A stretch of DNA of 64,000 bases, from contig CM075653.1 of NCBI GenBank assembly GCA_037953625.1, forward strand, positions 806,001-870,000, written 5' to 3'. Positions 1 to 10,859 of the stretch are shown piece by piece. Source of the DNA: Crotalaria pallida (lineage: Eukaryota > Streptophyta > Magnoliopsida > Fabales > Fabaceae). Numbering within the stretch: position 1 is the first letter of the stretch; each line of letters opens with the position of its first letter. The translations under genes and the position numbers were made by a program. The notes under the pieces were generated by a model, which was not told the origin of the DNA, did not search any database, and saw only the letters and a program-made list of their open reading frames with translations.

Positions 1-3000
1 GTATCTGATAAGGACCAATAAACCTTGCTGACAACTTCTTTGTCTTCAAAGCTCTCCCAACACCAGTTGTCGGTCTTACGCGAATAAAAACATGATCGCC
101 CTCTCCAAACTCCAAGGGTCTTCTCCTTTTATCCGCATAACTTTTCTGTCGGCTTTGCGCTGTCTTCATCTTTTCTCTGATCATCTGAATCTTCTCAGAG
201 GTTTCCTGAACAAGCTCAGGTCCAATAATTGTTTGCTCCCCCACTTGGAACCAACATAGGGGAGTTTGGCACTTCCTTCCGTACAAAGCTTCGAACGGTG
301 CCATTCCAATACTGGTGTGATAACTGTTATTGTAGGTAAACTCTATCAGAGACAAGAGTTTATCCCAACCTTCCTGACTTTCTAACACACATGCTCTTAG
401 CAAATCCTCAAGAGACTGGATAGTCCTTTCCGACTGACCATCAGTCTGGGGGTGATAAGCAGAACTCATTCTCAACTTTGACCCCAGAGACTGCTGCAAA
501 CCCTTCCAAAACTTCGAAGTAAATCTCGGATCTCGATCCGAAACAATACTTGAAGGTATACCATGCAGACGAACGATTTCCTTGATGTACAATTCAGCAA
601 ACTTATCCATGCGATAGCGCATATTAACTGGAATGAAATGCGCCGACTTAGTCAATCTATCAACAATTACCCAAATTGCATCATGCCCTCCAATAGTCCT
701 TGGTAATCCAGACACAAAATCCATTGATATGCTATCCCATTTCCACACAGGGATATCCAAGGGTTGCAATTCACCGCCTGGCTTCTTATACTCAGCTTTC
801 GCCTTCTGACAAATCAGACAAGAAGCAACATACGAAGCAACATCTTTCTTTAACCCAGACCACCAAAACAGCTTCTTCAAATCTTGATACATTTTGGTTG
901 ATCCTGGATGAATACTCATCCGACTTTTATGCGTTTCGTCTAGGATCAGTCTTCTTATCTCTAGATCTTTTGGAATACAAATCCGATCTTTGAATCGGAG
1001 AATTCCATCACTTCCAACCTGGAAGTTTGGTTCTTTCCCTTCCAACATAAGCCTTCTCTTCTCTTGCAGTTCTTCATCTATCTGCTGAGATTCCCGAACT
1101 TGAATCAGGAATTCATTGGTAATTTGCAACTTACCAAGCATAATGCATTCTCTTTCCACTTGCATCGTCATACTTAGATCATGAAACTTCTCGATTAGAG
1201 AAAATTCCTTGATCATCATTGAGCTTATATGGAGAGTCTTCCGGCTTAAAGCATCAGCTACTACATTTGCTTTACCGGGATGGTATTGGAGCTCGAAATC
1301 ATAATCCTTAATAAACTCCGTCCAACGCCTTTGCCTCATATTCAACTCTTTCTGGTCAAACAGGTACCTCAAACTCTTATGGTCACTAAATACCTTGAAG
1401 GTAGTGCCATAGAGGTAGTGTCTCCAAATCTTCAGAGCGAAGACAATAGCAGCAAGCTCTAAATCATGCGTCGGATAGTTGACCTCATGCACTTTCAACT
1501 GCCTGGATGCGTATGCTACCACTTTTCTATCTTGCATTAAAACGCATCCAAGTCCTTGCCTCGAAGCATCACAATAAACATCGAAGCTTCTATGTGGGTC
1601 AGGTAACACCAACACTGGTGAGGACGTCAACTTCTCCTTTAACAACTGAAAACTTTCCTCACACTTATGATCCCACAAGAAAGGTTGATCTTTACGAGTC
1701 AACTTAGTCAATGGCAAGGCAATCTTCGAAAAACCTTCAATAAACCTCCGGTAGTATCCAGCTAAACCCAAGAAACTACGGACCTCGATCACAGTCTTTG
1801 GCTGTTCCCACTTCAGCACAGCTCCAACTTTAGCTGGATCTACAGCAATGCCTTCCTTGGTGATAACATGTCCCAAAAAGTTCACCTTGTCCAACCAAAA
1901 CTCACACTTAGCAAGTTTGGCATACAACTGCTTCTCCTTCAAGATCCCCAACACAATCTTGAGATGTTCAGCATGATCCTCAGGACTCTTGGAATAGATA
2001 AGAATATCATCGATGAATACCACCACGAACGAATCCAAATAAGGTCTGAAAATCCGGTTCATATAATCCATGAAGATAGCAGGAGCATTCGTTAGCCCAA
2101 ACGGCATAACCACATACTCATAATGACCATATCTTGATCGAAAAGTTGTCTTCGGAATGTCTTCATCCCGAATTCGAATTTGATGATATCCCGACCTTAG
2201 ATCGATCTTAGAAAACACTGAAGCTCCTCGAACTTGATCCATAAGGTCGTCAATCCTTGGCAAAGGATACTTGTTCTTGATCGTGACCTTATTCAGCTGA
2301 CGATAGTCCACACACATTCTCATGCTACCATCCTTCTTCTTAACAAACAACAACGGGGCTCCCCAGGGCGAAACACTCGGCCTTATCATTTGCTTCTGCA
2401 GCAATTCTTCAATCTGTTTCTTCATCTCAGCCATCTCCGGTGGTGCCATCCTATACGGAGCAATCGAGATAGGTCCGGTTCCAGGTACGAGATCGAATCC
2501 AAACTCAATCTCACGCTTTGGCGGTAATCCTGGAATTTCTTCTGGAAACACTTCCGGAAAGTCTCTAACCACCAGAATATCCTCAATCTCCACTTCCTTC
2601 TTCTCTTCCACAATTGAGGAGAATAGACAAACATACCCTTGGGGTTCAAAACTTAAGGATTCATGGTTTCGGAGCTGGATCGTCTTTTCCTCACAGTCTA
2701 AGATAACTTGATTTCGATGCAACCAATCCATTCCTAGGATCACATCTATCTTAAGCATGGGTAAACAGATCAAATCTACTGAGGATATATGGTTTAGGAC
2801 CATTATCTTACAATCTTTGCAAACCTTAGAAACAACACAAGGGTTGTTGGTGGGGGTTTCAAGCTTTAGATGATAGGGTGACTCAGATACTACTAACTTT
2901 AAGCGATTTACACACTCATAAGACACGAAAGAGTGTGTGGCTCCGGAATCAAACATAACAACACAGGGTTGGGCATTAAGAAAATAAATACCTTGGATTA

Positions 3001-4000
3001 GGCCAGATGATGGGGTTAATTCCATTCCACTCAAAGAAAACACTTTTCCAGCAACAGTGGGTCTGCTTACTCCCTCTTTCTTTATCGGCTCCTTGCATTC
3101 ACGAGAATAGTGCCCTTTCTTCCCACAATTGAAACAAAGGCCATGCTGAGCAGCATAACAACTTGTTCCGAAATGGAAACGGTTACACTTCTCGCACTTA
3201 CGATTACTTGTTTGAGGAGTACCTTTACCACCATTCATTTCCTTCCCTTTTCCTTTATGATAATAAGGACCCTTACTCCGGTTGTTGAAATTTTTCTTCC
3301 TGATGGGTCCAGCCCCTGATTGACTCCTCCTTTGTGCCTCTTCCTCTTCCTTATCATCTTCATAAACTCGGCACATCTCTACTAAAGCAGGAAAACTTCT
3401 CACCTTCTGATATCCAAAAGCAGACTTTATCTCCGGCTTGAGCCCATTCTCAAACTTGATGCATTTGGACCTCTCGTCCGGGTTGAGTTGGTAGTACGGA
3501 GAATACTTGATAAGCTCCTCGAACTTTGCTGCGTATTCCCCTACACTCATGTCTCCTTGTTTCAATTGCATAAATTCCAACTCCTTCTTTCTCCTTTGAT
3601 CCTCAGGAAAGTATTTATTGAGAAATTTCTCAACAAACACATCCCAAGTAATCAGCCTTCCTTCATAATTCAAAAGTTGTATGGTGTGATGCCACCAATT
3701 CTCAGCTTCACCACACAACATGAAAACTGCAAACTTCACTCTTTGAGCATCGGTGCATTCCATAGTGCGAAAGATTTTGTTCAACTCCTGAATCCAACGA
3801 TTCGCTTCCTCAGTCCTGTGACCTCCTTCAAACTTTGAAGGTTTAAAGCGTCGAAATTCCGAGAAAGTCTTCGACTCCTGGTTCTCTGCTTGCATTGGCT
3901 GATGGGGCGGATTAGATTGTTGCTGACGCATATTCACTAATACATCAGTCAACCTCTCTATGGCCTCGGCCATATGATTATTATTGTTTCTAGTAGACAT
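1..4000 (-). CDS. Ty3/gypsy gag-pol polyprotein, 3' end outside window
   Basis: This is the single open frame of an LTR retrotransposon. It encodes the capsid, protease, reverse transcriptase, RNase H and integrase used for copy-and-paste movement. It starts at the ATG at 4000 and I see no stop down to base 1, so at least 1333 codons are present. In order there are a gag region, a CCHC zinc knuckle (CFNCGKKGHYSREC, about 3093-3135), an aspartic protease motif (DSGATHSFVS, about 2925-2960), RT with FIDD (about 2005), RNase H (DASRQGLGCVL, about 1535-1580), an integrase HHCC finger (about 800-930) and the integrase catalytic D, D and E (about 720, 500 and 410). The order RT-RH-INT defines Ty3/gypsy. 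The integrase end (PTTGVGRALKTKKLS) and the long LTR suggest a Tekay/Del-type chromovirus; the chromodomain would lie beyond the window. The intact frame suggests a recent insertion. Confidence 0.93.
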   Translation of the reverse strand, partial: MSTRNNNNHMAEAIERLTDVLVNMRQQQSNPPHQPMQAENQESKTFSEFRRFKPSKFEGGHRTEEANRWIQELNKIFRTMECTDAQRVKFAVFMLCGEAENWWHHTIQLLNYEGRLITWDVFVEKFLNKYFPEDQRRKKELEFMQLKQGDMSVGEYAAKFEELIKYSPYYQLNPDERSKCIKFENGLKPEIKSAFGYQKVRSFPALVEMCRVYEDDKEEEEAQRRSQSGAGPIRKKNFNNRSKGPYYHKGKGKEMNGGKGTPQTSNRKCEKCNRFHFGTSCYAAQHGLCFNCGKKGHYSRECKEPIKKEGVSRPTVAGKVFSLSGMELTPSSGLIQGIYFLNAQPCVVMFDSGATHSFVSYECVNRLKLVVSESPYHLKLETPTNNPCVVSKVCKDCKIMVLNHISSVDLICLPMLKIDVILGMDWLHRNQVILDCEEKTIQLRNHESLSFEPQGYVCLFSSIVEEKKEVEIEDILVVRDFPEVFPEEIPGLPPKREIEFGFDLVPGTGPISIAPYRMAPPEMAEMKKQIEELLQKQMIRPSVSPWGAPLLFVKKKDGSMRMCVDYRQLNKVTIKNKYPLPRIDDLMDQVRGASVFSKIDLRSGYHQIRIRDEDIPKTTFRSRYGHYEYVVMPFGLTNAPAIFMDYMNRIFRPYLDSFVVVFIDDILIYSKSPEDHAEHLKIVLGILKEKQLYAKLAKCEFWLDKVNFLGHVITKEGIAVDPAKVGAVLKWEQPKTVIEVRSFLGLAGYYRRFIEGFSKIALPLTKLTRKDQPFLWDHKCEESFQLLKEKLTSSPVLVLPDPHRSFDVYCDASRQGLGCVLMQDRKVVAYASRQLKVHEVNYPTHDLELAAIVFALKIWRHYLYGTTFKVFSDHKSLRYLFDQKELNMRQRRWTEFIKDYDFELQYHPGKANVVADALSRKTLHISSMMIKEFSLIEKFHDLSMTMQVERECIMLGKLQITNEFLIQVRESQQIDEELQEKRRLMLEGKEPNFQVGSDGILRFKDRICIPKDLEIRRLILDETHKSRMSIHPGSTKMYQDLKKLFWWSGLKKDVASYVASCLICQKAKAEYKKPGGELQPLDIPVWKWDSISMDFVSGLPRTIGGHDAIWVIVDRLTKSAHFIPVNMRYRMDKFAELYIKEIVRLHGIPSSIVSDRDPRFTSKFWKGLQQSLGSKLRMSSAYHPQTDGQSERTIQSLEDLLRACVLESQEGWDKLLSLIEFTYNNSYHTSIGMAPFEALYGRKCQTPLCWFQVGEQTIIGPELVQETSEKIQMIREKMKTAQSRQKSYADKRRRPLEFGEGDHVFIRVRPTTGVGRALKTKKLSARFIGPYQI

Positions 4001-4169
4001 CTTTAACCTGCACTGAAGATTCTACATCAGGCTAACATCCTAACGAGAAGTATGCATGACACACCTCTTTCCAATTCTAAAACTCACTATACATAGACGC
4101 TAAGGCAAGCATCTAAAACAAATATTACCTTTTGGAGATCACAGATCAGCATCAGTTCGCAGGATCACA

Positions 4170-4181
4170 GCTCTGATACCA
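4170..4181 (-). other. Primer-binding site (tRNA-iMet)
   Basis: Read on the minus strand the 12 bases are TGGTATCAGAGC, complementary to the 3' end of plant initiator methionine tRNA, the usual gypsy primer. The site lies between the LTR end (4187) and the gag ATG (4000), which fixes the 5' LTR on the high-coordinate side. Confidence 0.92.
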
Positions 4182-4757
4182 ACAAATGTGGACACTCGAT
4201 GTATATTAACAAATTATGAGACATTCTCAAGATATAGCTTTATTTATATTAAATAAAGAAAGCTGGAATATATAATAAATGTTATTCGTATAGGAACTTT
4301 ATGGAAAAACTTTTTCTTTCTATACACCAAGTTCCATATCCGAAAGCTTTGATTCGAAAACACATTTCTTTCAAAAATGAACGGTTGAGTACCTGTTTGT
4401 ACTTTCAGCGGAAACGATTTTCAAAATGATTACTGCAGTTGTAATTGAAATAATTTTAAGGATAATAATAACTATACAACCGTAGCCCATATATATATAA
4501 AAACTCAGGTACCCAAGTATCAGAGATAAAAGTCGAGGTAACAAAATATAAGGATACAGACCAGCAGATATAAAATAACAGCTCTCATAGACCCTCTCAA
4601 CTATATACAATATAACACAAATCAAAATAAAAGAGTCTTCGAGAGCTGAGCCATGATCCACCCACGCTGATGTCTGATCCCTGGTCATCCAAAAGCTAAG
4701 CACCACATCCTAACATGGTCCCCATACTGCACATACTATCAAAACAAAAACACCACA

Positions 4758-5210
4758 TCACTGATTGTCCGTCGCTGGCCCATCCACGTCCTCTACGGGG
4801 TCCTCCTCCTCCTCCTCGTCCGACACCACCGGGGTAGCAACGCGACGCACTGGCTCCGGAGAGGGTGCAAAGCATACCCTGGTGGCCGAACCAGGACGAG
4901 GAGTGGCCGTAGCAGTAGCCTCATCAGAAGTAGAGGGACGTGTACGGGTGGCAGGGCGTCGGACACGTAGGTTATAAAAACGACGTCCATGATGTGGGGG
5001 TGGAGAACCAAAACGATAAGTGTAAGCTGGTGGAATGTGCAGTATGTAGATCATGGGGATGCGAAGCCTACGAGGTCGCACTCGAGCAAAGGGGTTAGGA
5101 TGACGAAAAATCACGTCAACCTCACCCTCGAACACCGCTCGGTGCTCCTCGTAGTCCCACACTCCTCTACGGAGCGGGCGTAACTCCACGTATGTCAGGT
5201 AACGAGCCAT
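4758..5210 (-). CDS. LTR-embedded open reading frame, about 150 residues, function unknown
   Basis: The frame lies inside the LTR, in the element's own direction, and ends 571 bp before the LTR end. I start it at the ATG at 5210, just after TTGCAG (AG at 5215-5214), which looks like a splice acceptor; the frame is also open up to 5225. The protein has a basic middle (RPRRLRIPMIYILHIPPAY), a Thr/Pro/Arg-rich stretch and a very acidic tail (DEEEEEDPVEDVDG). No domain is recognised. A related frame, broken by a frameshift, lies at the same relative place in another gypsy LTR (18814-19170), sharing RHPxP, then PMIYxLHxPPxY. That similarity argues for a real protein. GC content is clearly higher than in the surrounding LTR. 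It could be an accessory protein or a leader peptide; no function can be claimed. Confidence 0.6.
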   Translation of the reverse strand: MARYLTYVELRPLRRGVWDYEEHRAVFEGEVDVIFRHPNPFARVRPRRLRIPMIYILHIPPAYTYRFGSPPPHHGRRFYNLRVRRPATRTRPSTSDEATATATPRPGSATRVCFAPSPEPVRRVATPVVSDEEEEEDPVEDVDGPATDNQ

Positions 5211-5984
5211 CACCTGCAAGGGCATAGGGAGTTAGAAAATACTAACACATAATAAAATAGAAAGGGTACAGTTTTAATCAATTAATACTGTATCTCATAC
5301 AATTAACAATTCATCATCCATGTTAAACACCAACATCAAGACTTAACTATAAATCAATAGCATATGCAGTCATGATGTATCTAATCTTATCAATGCATGA
5401 TTGTTGGCCAACCACAACAAATAGGCTTCCGTGGCACCTTAAAATAAACATGCCCGATACCCATACGGAGTATCTCATCGAACTCGGCCCGCAAATAAAT
5501 CAACACCTCTAGAGCTCTTAGAAATGTTGCCGACGTATCCCGTAGGACTACGCCTCATCGAGTCCGGCACCAAATGACATGCCCACACGCACGTGTGTAT
5601 TTCCAGAAACAGAAGGTGCAACCCCGGTCACCGACACTCCCCCGTGAACCCTTTGGAGCAGACACCCGGGTCCCTCGAGTTCAACCGAAAGGATATGCCC
5701 ACGCCTCTCGAACGTGTCTCCACACATGTGGGAATCCAAATAATGCAGATGCTATGCATGGCTTTGACTACCCATACTATTCAATGTCATTTAAGTTGTT
5801 CGAAGCTGGGACTTGGCATAATTAAACTTCATTTAACATACACTGACTTCCATTAATTTCTAGTTCAGTAATTAAATTGATTCAAACCCTTTGCTAATCC
5901 ATCACCTCATTAAATTCTGATTCTTTTACAACAATTCAGTCACTAATAGATTAACAGTCTATTAATCGAGTATTGCATTAGATT

Positions 5985-6160
5985 ACTCGAGTAATATTTT
6001 TGCACCTTTCGCATTACTCGAGTGACAGCTCGAATTACTCGAGTAATATTTTTGCACCTTTTCGCATTACTCGAGTGACAGCTCGAATTACTCGAGTAAT
6101 ATTTTTGCACCTTTCGCATTACTCGATTAACAGATCTATTACTCGAGTAGTACTGCATAT
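5985..6160. repeat. Three ~54-bp tandem repeats with ACTCGAGT palindromes
   Basis: Three consecutive copies of a ~54-bp unit, each containing the palindrome ATTACTCGAGTAAT, a short spacer with TTTTTGCACC and a second half-site ACTCGAGTGACAGC. Further single palindromes are scattered to 6295 and at 7350-7382, all inside the same LTR. Confidence 0.85.
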
Positions 6161-7210
6161 ATTTCAAATTATTCAAAGTTTTAAGGTGTTACTCGATTAA
6201 TACTTCAGATTAATCGAGTAATCCTCTTGCACTCATCAGATAAATCAGAATTTTCACACATTACTCGAGTGACAGCTCGAATTACTCGAGTAAATTATGC
6301 AGTAAAACACTGCTGAACTGGTTTTTATATGTCAAACTCATGCCAATCCAATTTTTACCAAAGTTAAGCTTCAAACCAACTTAAATACATTACATTAAAC
6401 TTGTTCATAGCATCAATTTCAAGCATTAACACCAAAATCACAGAATCATAACAATTTCCCCCAATTTTGACCTAAAACACCACCTCACATACCAAATCCT
6501 TAATTACCCAATTTCAGATCAAATTGAAGGTTCATTTAGCTTTAGATATCAAAATCCAATATGTTCCAATTCAGTTTTAAGATCAAATTGGCCTCCAAGC
6601 CATTGTCCCCTAACCTAGTGCCCTTTGAACCTCATGGTGGTTCAACCAATATTCCAATCAATTCCTCAATCTATTCTAGCATTAGTAAAGCTTCTCCCTT
6701 ACCTCAATGAAGCTTTTTGAATGCAAAGTCAGCAAAGAAGCTCACAAAATCCACCAACTCCAAATGCTCTGTTTTCGGTTCCAAAACAGGTTCAGCAGAG
6801 CAAGTTCGGTTGATGAATTGACAAACCAAATGTGCATGAAAATGAGCAAATTCGGTCAATAAGGAAACTAGACATTGCAAACTCTAAATAGAAATCAAAA
6901 TGGCACGATTTGGAGTCCTCTACATACCTAAATCGAAGCCTCCAACTTAGCTCCTTACCACTGAAATTTCCCAACTTCAGTTTCAAGAGTCCAACTTCAA
7001 GCAATTCGTTCTCCTTGCTCCAGCCACCAAACACACGATTCTTGACTCAAATTAAAGGTCTTGTGACAAGCTTGAAGAAGGTATCAAGCTCATCAACTGA
7101 GTATGGGTAGGGATTAAAAACGAAGAGGAAGAACAGAGAGGGTTCAAACCAAATTTCAGCAGAGTTTCACTTCCTTTTTCTCTATTTCCACCAATTTCCT
7201 CAACCAAATT

Positions 7211-7225
7211 AATGAATTTATAGCC
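7211..7225 (-). promoter_or_regulatory. Putative TATA box of the LTR promoter
   Basis: The minus strand reads GGCTATAAATTCATT about 420 bp into the LTR. It is the best TATA-like match upstream of the LTR-embedded frame. Assignment is by position and sequence only. Confidence 0.4.
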
Positions 7226-7641
7226 AACAATGACTACCATGCACACAAACACGTGTTTTCCATAATCCCAGTCGGTGCTAGGTGTTAAAATTTGAATTAC
7301 TCAACTTGTTGAATCATCAAACGCACTATCTTCAGCTTCAGCACCACTGTTACTCGAGTAAATTGATCGGGCTACTCGAGTAACGCACTCAGATTTTCAA
7401 AAATTATTATTTTATTCACTTTCCCTCCAAATATCTTTCCAATATTACCTCTTAGGTCCTTTCCAAGGACTAAACTGCAAAAATCCTTATTTTTAGAACC
7501 CAAATTATTTTCTCTTATTTTTCCTTGGATAATTCTTTTAATATAACAATAAATTAATAAATAAAACTAACTAATTCTATATAATTAGTTTTATTTAAAT
7601 ATTCCTTTTATTTACTTGGGAACAAAAATTGGGATATTACA

Positions 7642-10549
7642 TGAATATTGTGGTCTTAAGGCTTGGATGCATTGATTTTCTGCCAATATTCAAAAATAGG
7701 GATGATAAAATACAAGATGCTGAGACGAGTTTTTTACTTATAATGAAAAATCATGAAATTTGTGTATTTAAGTCTTCGATGACTTGAATTTTCCAAAAAA
7801 AAGTGTAAAACATGAAAATTGTGGTCTTAAGGCTTGGATGTCTTGATTTTTTGCCAAATTTCAAAAACAGAGATGATGAAATACAAGATGCTTCAATGAG
7901 ATGAGCTTTTTACACATAATGAAACATTTATGAAAATTGCGTATTTAAGGCTTGGATGACTTGAGTTTTCCCGGTAAAGTTGAAGAACTTGAAAATTGTG
8001 GTCTTAATGCTTGGATGCCTTAATTTTTATAAAATATTCAAAAATAGTGATGATAAAATACTAGATGCTGAGATGAGATGAATATTTTACACATAATGAA
8101 AAATCATGAAAATTGTGTATTTAAGGCTTGGATGACATGAGTTTTCTAGAAAAAGTGGAAAAACATGAAAATTACGGTCTCAAGGCTTAGATGCCTTGAT
8201 TTTCTGCCAATATTCAAAAATAGGATGATAAAATACAAGATGCTGAGATGAGATAATTTTTTTACACACAATAAAAAAATCATGAAAATTGTGTATTTAA
8301 GGCTTGGATGACTTGAGTTTTCCAGATAAAGTGGAAAAACATGAAAATTGTGGTCTTAAGGCTTGAATGTCTTGATTTTCTGCCAAAATTAAAAAAAGGA
8401 TAATAAAATACCAGATGCTACGGCGAGATGAGTTTTTTACACATAATGAAAAAATCACTAAAATTGTGTATTTAAGGCTTGGATGACATGAGTTTTCCAG
8501 AAAAAGTGGAATAACATGAAAATTGTGATCTTAAGGTTTGGATGTCTTGATTATCTACCTATATTGAAAAATAGGGATGATAGATTAAATATGCTTCGAT
8601 GAGATGAGTTCGTTACACATAATGAAAAATCATGATGAAAATTGTGTATTTAAGGCTTTGATGACTTGAGTTTTCCAAAAAAAATGGAAAAACATGAAAA
8701 TTGTGGTCTTAAGGCTTGGATGCCTTGATTTTCTTCCAATACTAAAAGACAAGGACGATAAAATACAAGATGCTATGGTGATATGAGTTTTTTATACATA
8801 ATGAAAAAATCACTAAATTGTGTATTTAAGGCTTGGATGACTTGAGTTTTCCAGAAAAAGTGGAAAAACATGAAAGTTGTGGTCTTAAGGCTTGGATGCC
8901 ATGATTTTCTGCCAATATTCAAAAATAGGGATAATAAAATACAAGATGCTTCGATGAAATGAGTTTTTTACACTATTAAAAAAAATGAAAATTGCCTATT
9001 TAAGGCTTGGATGACTTGAGTTTTCCAAAAAAGTGGAAAAACATGAAAGTTGTGGTCTTAAGGTTTGCCTTGATTTTTTGCCAATATTCAAAAATAGGGA
9101 TGATAAAATACAAGCTGCTGAGATGAGATAAGTTTTTTACACATAATGAAAAATTCATGAAAATTGTGTATTTAAGGCTTGGATGACTTGAGTTTTCCGG
9201 AAAAAGTGGAAAAACACGAAAACTGTGGTTTTAAGTCTTGGATGCCTTGATTTTCTGCCAGTATTCAAAAATATGGATGATAAAATACAAGATGCTTCAA
9301 TGATATGAGTTTTTCACACATAATGTAAAAATCATGAAAATTGTGTATTTAATGCTTGGATGACTTTAGTTTTCCAGAAAAAGTGGGAAAACACGAAAAT
9401 TGTAGTCTTAAGGCTTCGATGCCTAGATTTTTTTTCCAATATTCAAAAATAGGGATGATTAAATACAAGATGCTTCGATAAGATGAGTTTTTTTACACAT
9501 AATTAAAAAATCATGAAAATTGTGTATTTAAAGGCTTGGATTGGATGACTTGAGTTTTCGAGAAAAAGTGGAAAAACATGAAAATTGTGGTCTAAAGGCT
9601 TGGATGGATGCCTTGATTTTTTGCCAATACTCAAAAAAAGGATGATAAAATACAAGATGCTATGGTGAGTTGAGTTTTTTTACACATAATGAAAAAATCA
9701 CTAAAATTGTGTATTTAAAGCTTGTATGACATGAGTTTTCTAGAAAAAGTGGAATAACATGAAAATTGTGGTCTTAAGGCTTTTATGCCTTGATTTTCTG
9801 TCAATATTCAAAAATAGGGATGATAAAATACAAGATGCTTCAATGAGATTACTTTTTTACAGATAATGAAAAAATCTTTAAAATTGCGTATTTAAGGCTT
9901 GGATAACTTGAGTTTTCTAGAAAAAGTTTAAAAACAAGAAAACTGTGGTCTTAAGGCATGGATGCCTTCATTTTCTGCCAAAATTAAAAAACAGGGATGA
10001 TAAAATACAAGATGCTACGGTGAGACACATAATGAAAAAATTATTAAAATTGTGTATTTAAGGCTTGGATGACATGAGTTTTCCAGAAAAAGTGGAATAA
10101 CATGAAAATTGTGGTCTTAAGGCTTGGATGCCTTGATTTTCTGCTAATATTCAAAAACAGGGATGATAAAATACAAGATGCTTCGATGAGATGAGTTTTT
10201 TACACATAATGTAAAAATCATGAAAATTTCGTATTTAAGGCTTTGGATGACTTGAGTTTTCCAGAAAGAGTGGAAAAACAAGAAAACTGTGGTCTTAAGG
10301 CTTTGATGCCTTGATTTTCTGCCAATATTAAAAAACAGAGATGATAAAATACAAGATGCTACGGTGAGATGAGTTTTTTGCATACACATAATGAAAAAAT
10401 CACTAAAACTGTGTATTGAAGGCTGGCATGACATGAGTTTTCCAGAAAAAGTGGAAAAAATAGAATTGTGGTCTTAAGGCTTGAATGCCTTGATTTTCTG
10501 CCAATATTGAAAAATAGGGATGATAAATTCAATATGCTTCGATGAGATG
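7642..10549. repeat. Satellite array, ~176-bp unit, about 16 copies
   Basis: The landmark TTAAGGCTTGGATGACTTGAG or a close variant recurs near 7781, 7958, 8134, 8310, 8484, 8662, 8839, 9013, 9185, 9362, 9547, 9729, 9905, 10071, 10248 and 10430, with spacings of 166-185 bp (mostly 174-178). Copies differ by scattered substitutions and small indels. Each unit is itself made of three related ~59-bp parts. The array has no coding potential. Both ends are cut by gypsy LTRs, so the original array is longer than what is seen. Unit length and setting fit a (peri)centromeric satellite. Confidence 0.95.
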
Positions 10550-10859
10550 TGTAATACCTACGAATTTTCTCAAATTATTTTCAATATTTAAAAATGAAAT
10601 AATAATTTATTTATTTGATTTATTGAATGAAATTTTATTTCCATAATATAATTTAATCAGTATTTGATTTGATTTTTCGTGGATTTATTTAATTATGAAT
10701 TTTTGTGTTTTAATTATTTTTTAAAAAATACCATGAAGTATATTTATTTTCTTTAAATTAGATTTTTTTTGTACTTCCTTTAAAGTGGAGAAGGAAAATT
10801 TTATTTTCCCTCTCTTGTGTGTGCCACGGCCAAGCCTAGTAGGAGGGAGGAAAATTTTA

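Larger units (their letters stand above)
4187..7641 (-). mobile_element. 5' LTR of the minus-strand Ty3/gypsy element (3.46 kb)
   Basis: On the minus strand the LTR begins TGTAATATCCC at 7641, exactly where the satellite array stops, and ends in CCACA at 4187, five bases before the primer-binding site. A length of 3455 bp is long but within the range of Tekay/Del chromoviruses. A TATA-like box near 7216-7222 would place the transcript start near 7185, leaving about 3 kb of transcribed LTR (R/U5). The transcribed part holds a small open frame (5210-4758) and a set of ACTCGAGT palindromes. The second LTR is outside the window, so insertion age cannot be read here. Confidence 0.85.

Noticed and set aside
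700..3838. Several plus-strand frames of 60-130 codons across 700-3838
   Set aside because: They lie opposite the continuous gag-pol frame, whose motifs are unmistakable on the minus strand.
4765..5183. Plus-strand and second minus-strand frames overlapping the LTR-embedded frame
   Set aside because: Only the minus-strand frame ending at 4758 has a homologue in another LTR; the others are low-complexity shadows.
10144..10434. 96-codon minus-strand frame in the satellite
   Set aside because: An open stretch in one pair of repeat units only; neighbouring units break it.
7642..10549. Possible CRISPR-like array because of regular repeats
   Set aside because: Repeats are head-to-tail ~176-bp units without unique spacers, in a plant nuclear setting: a satellite.
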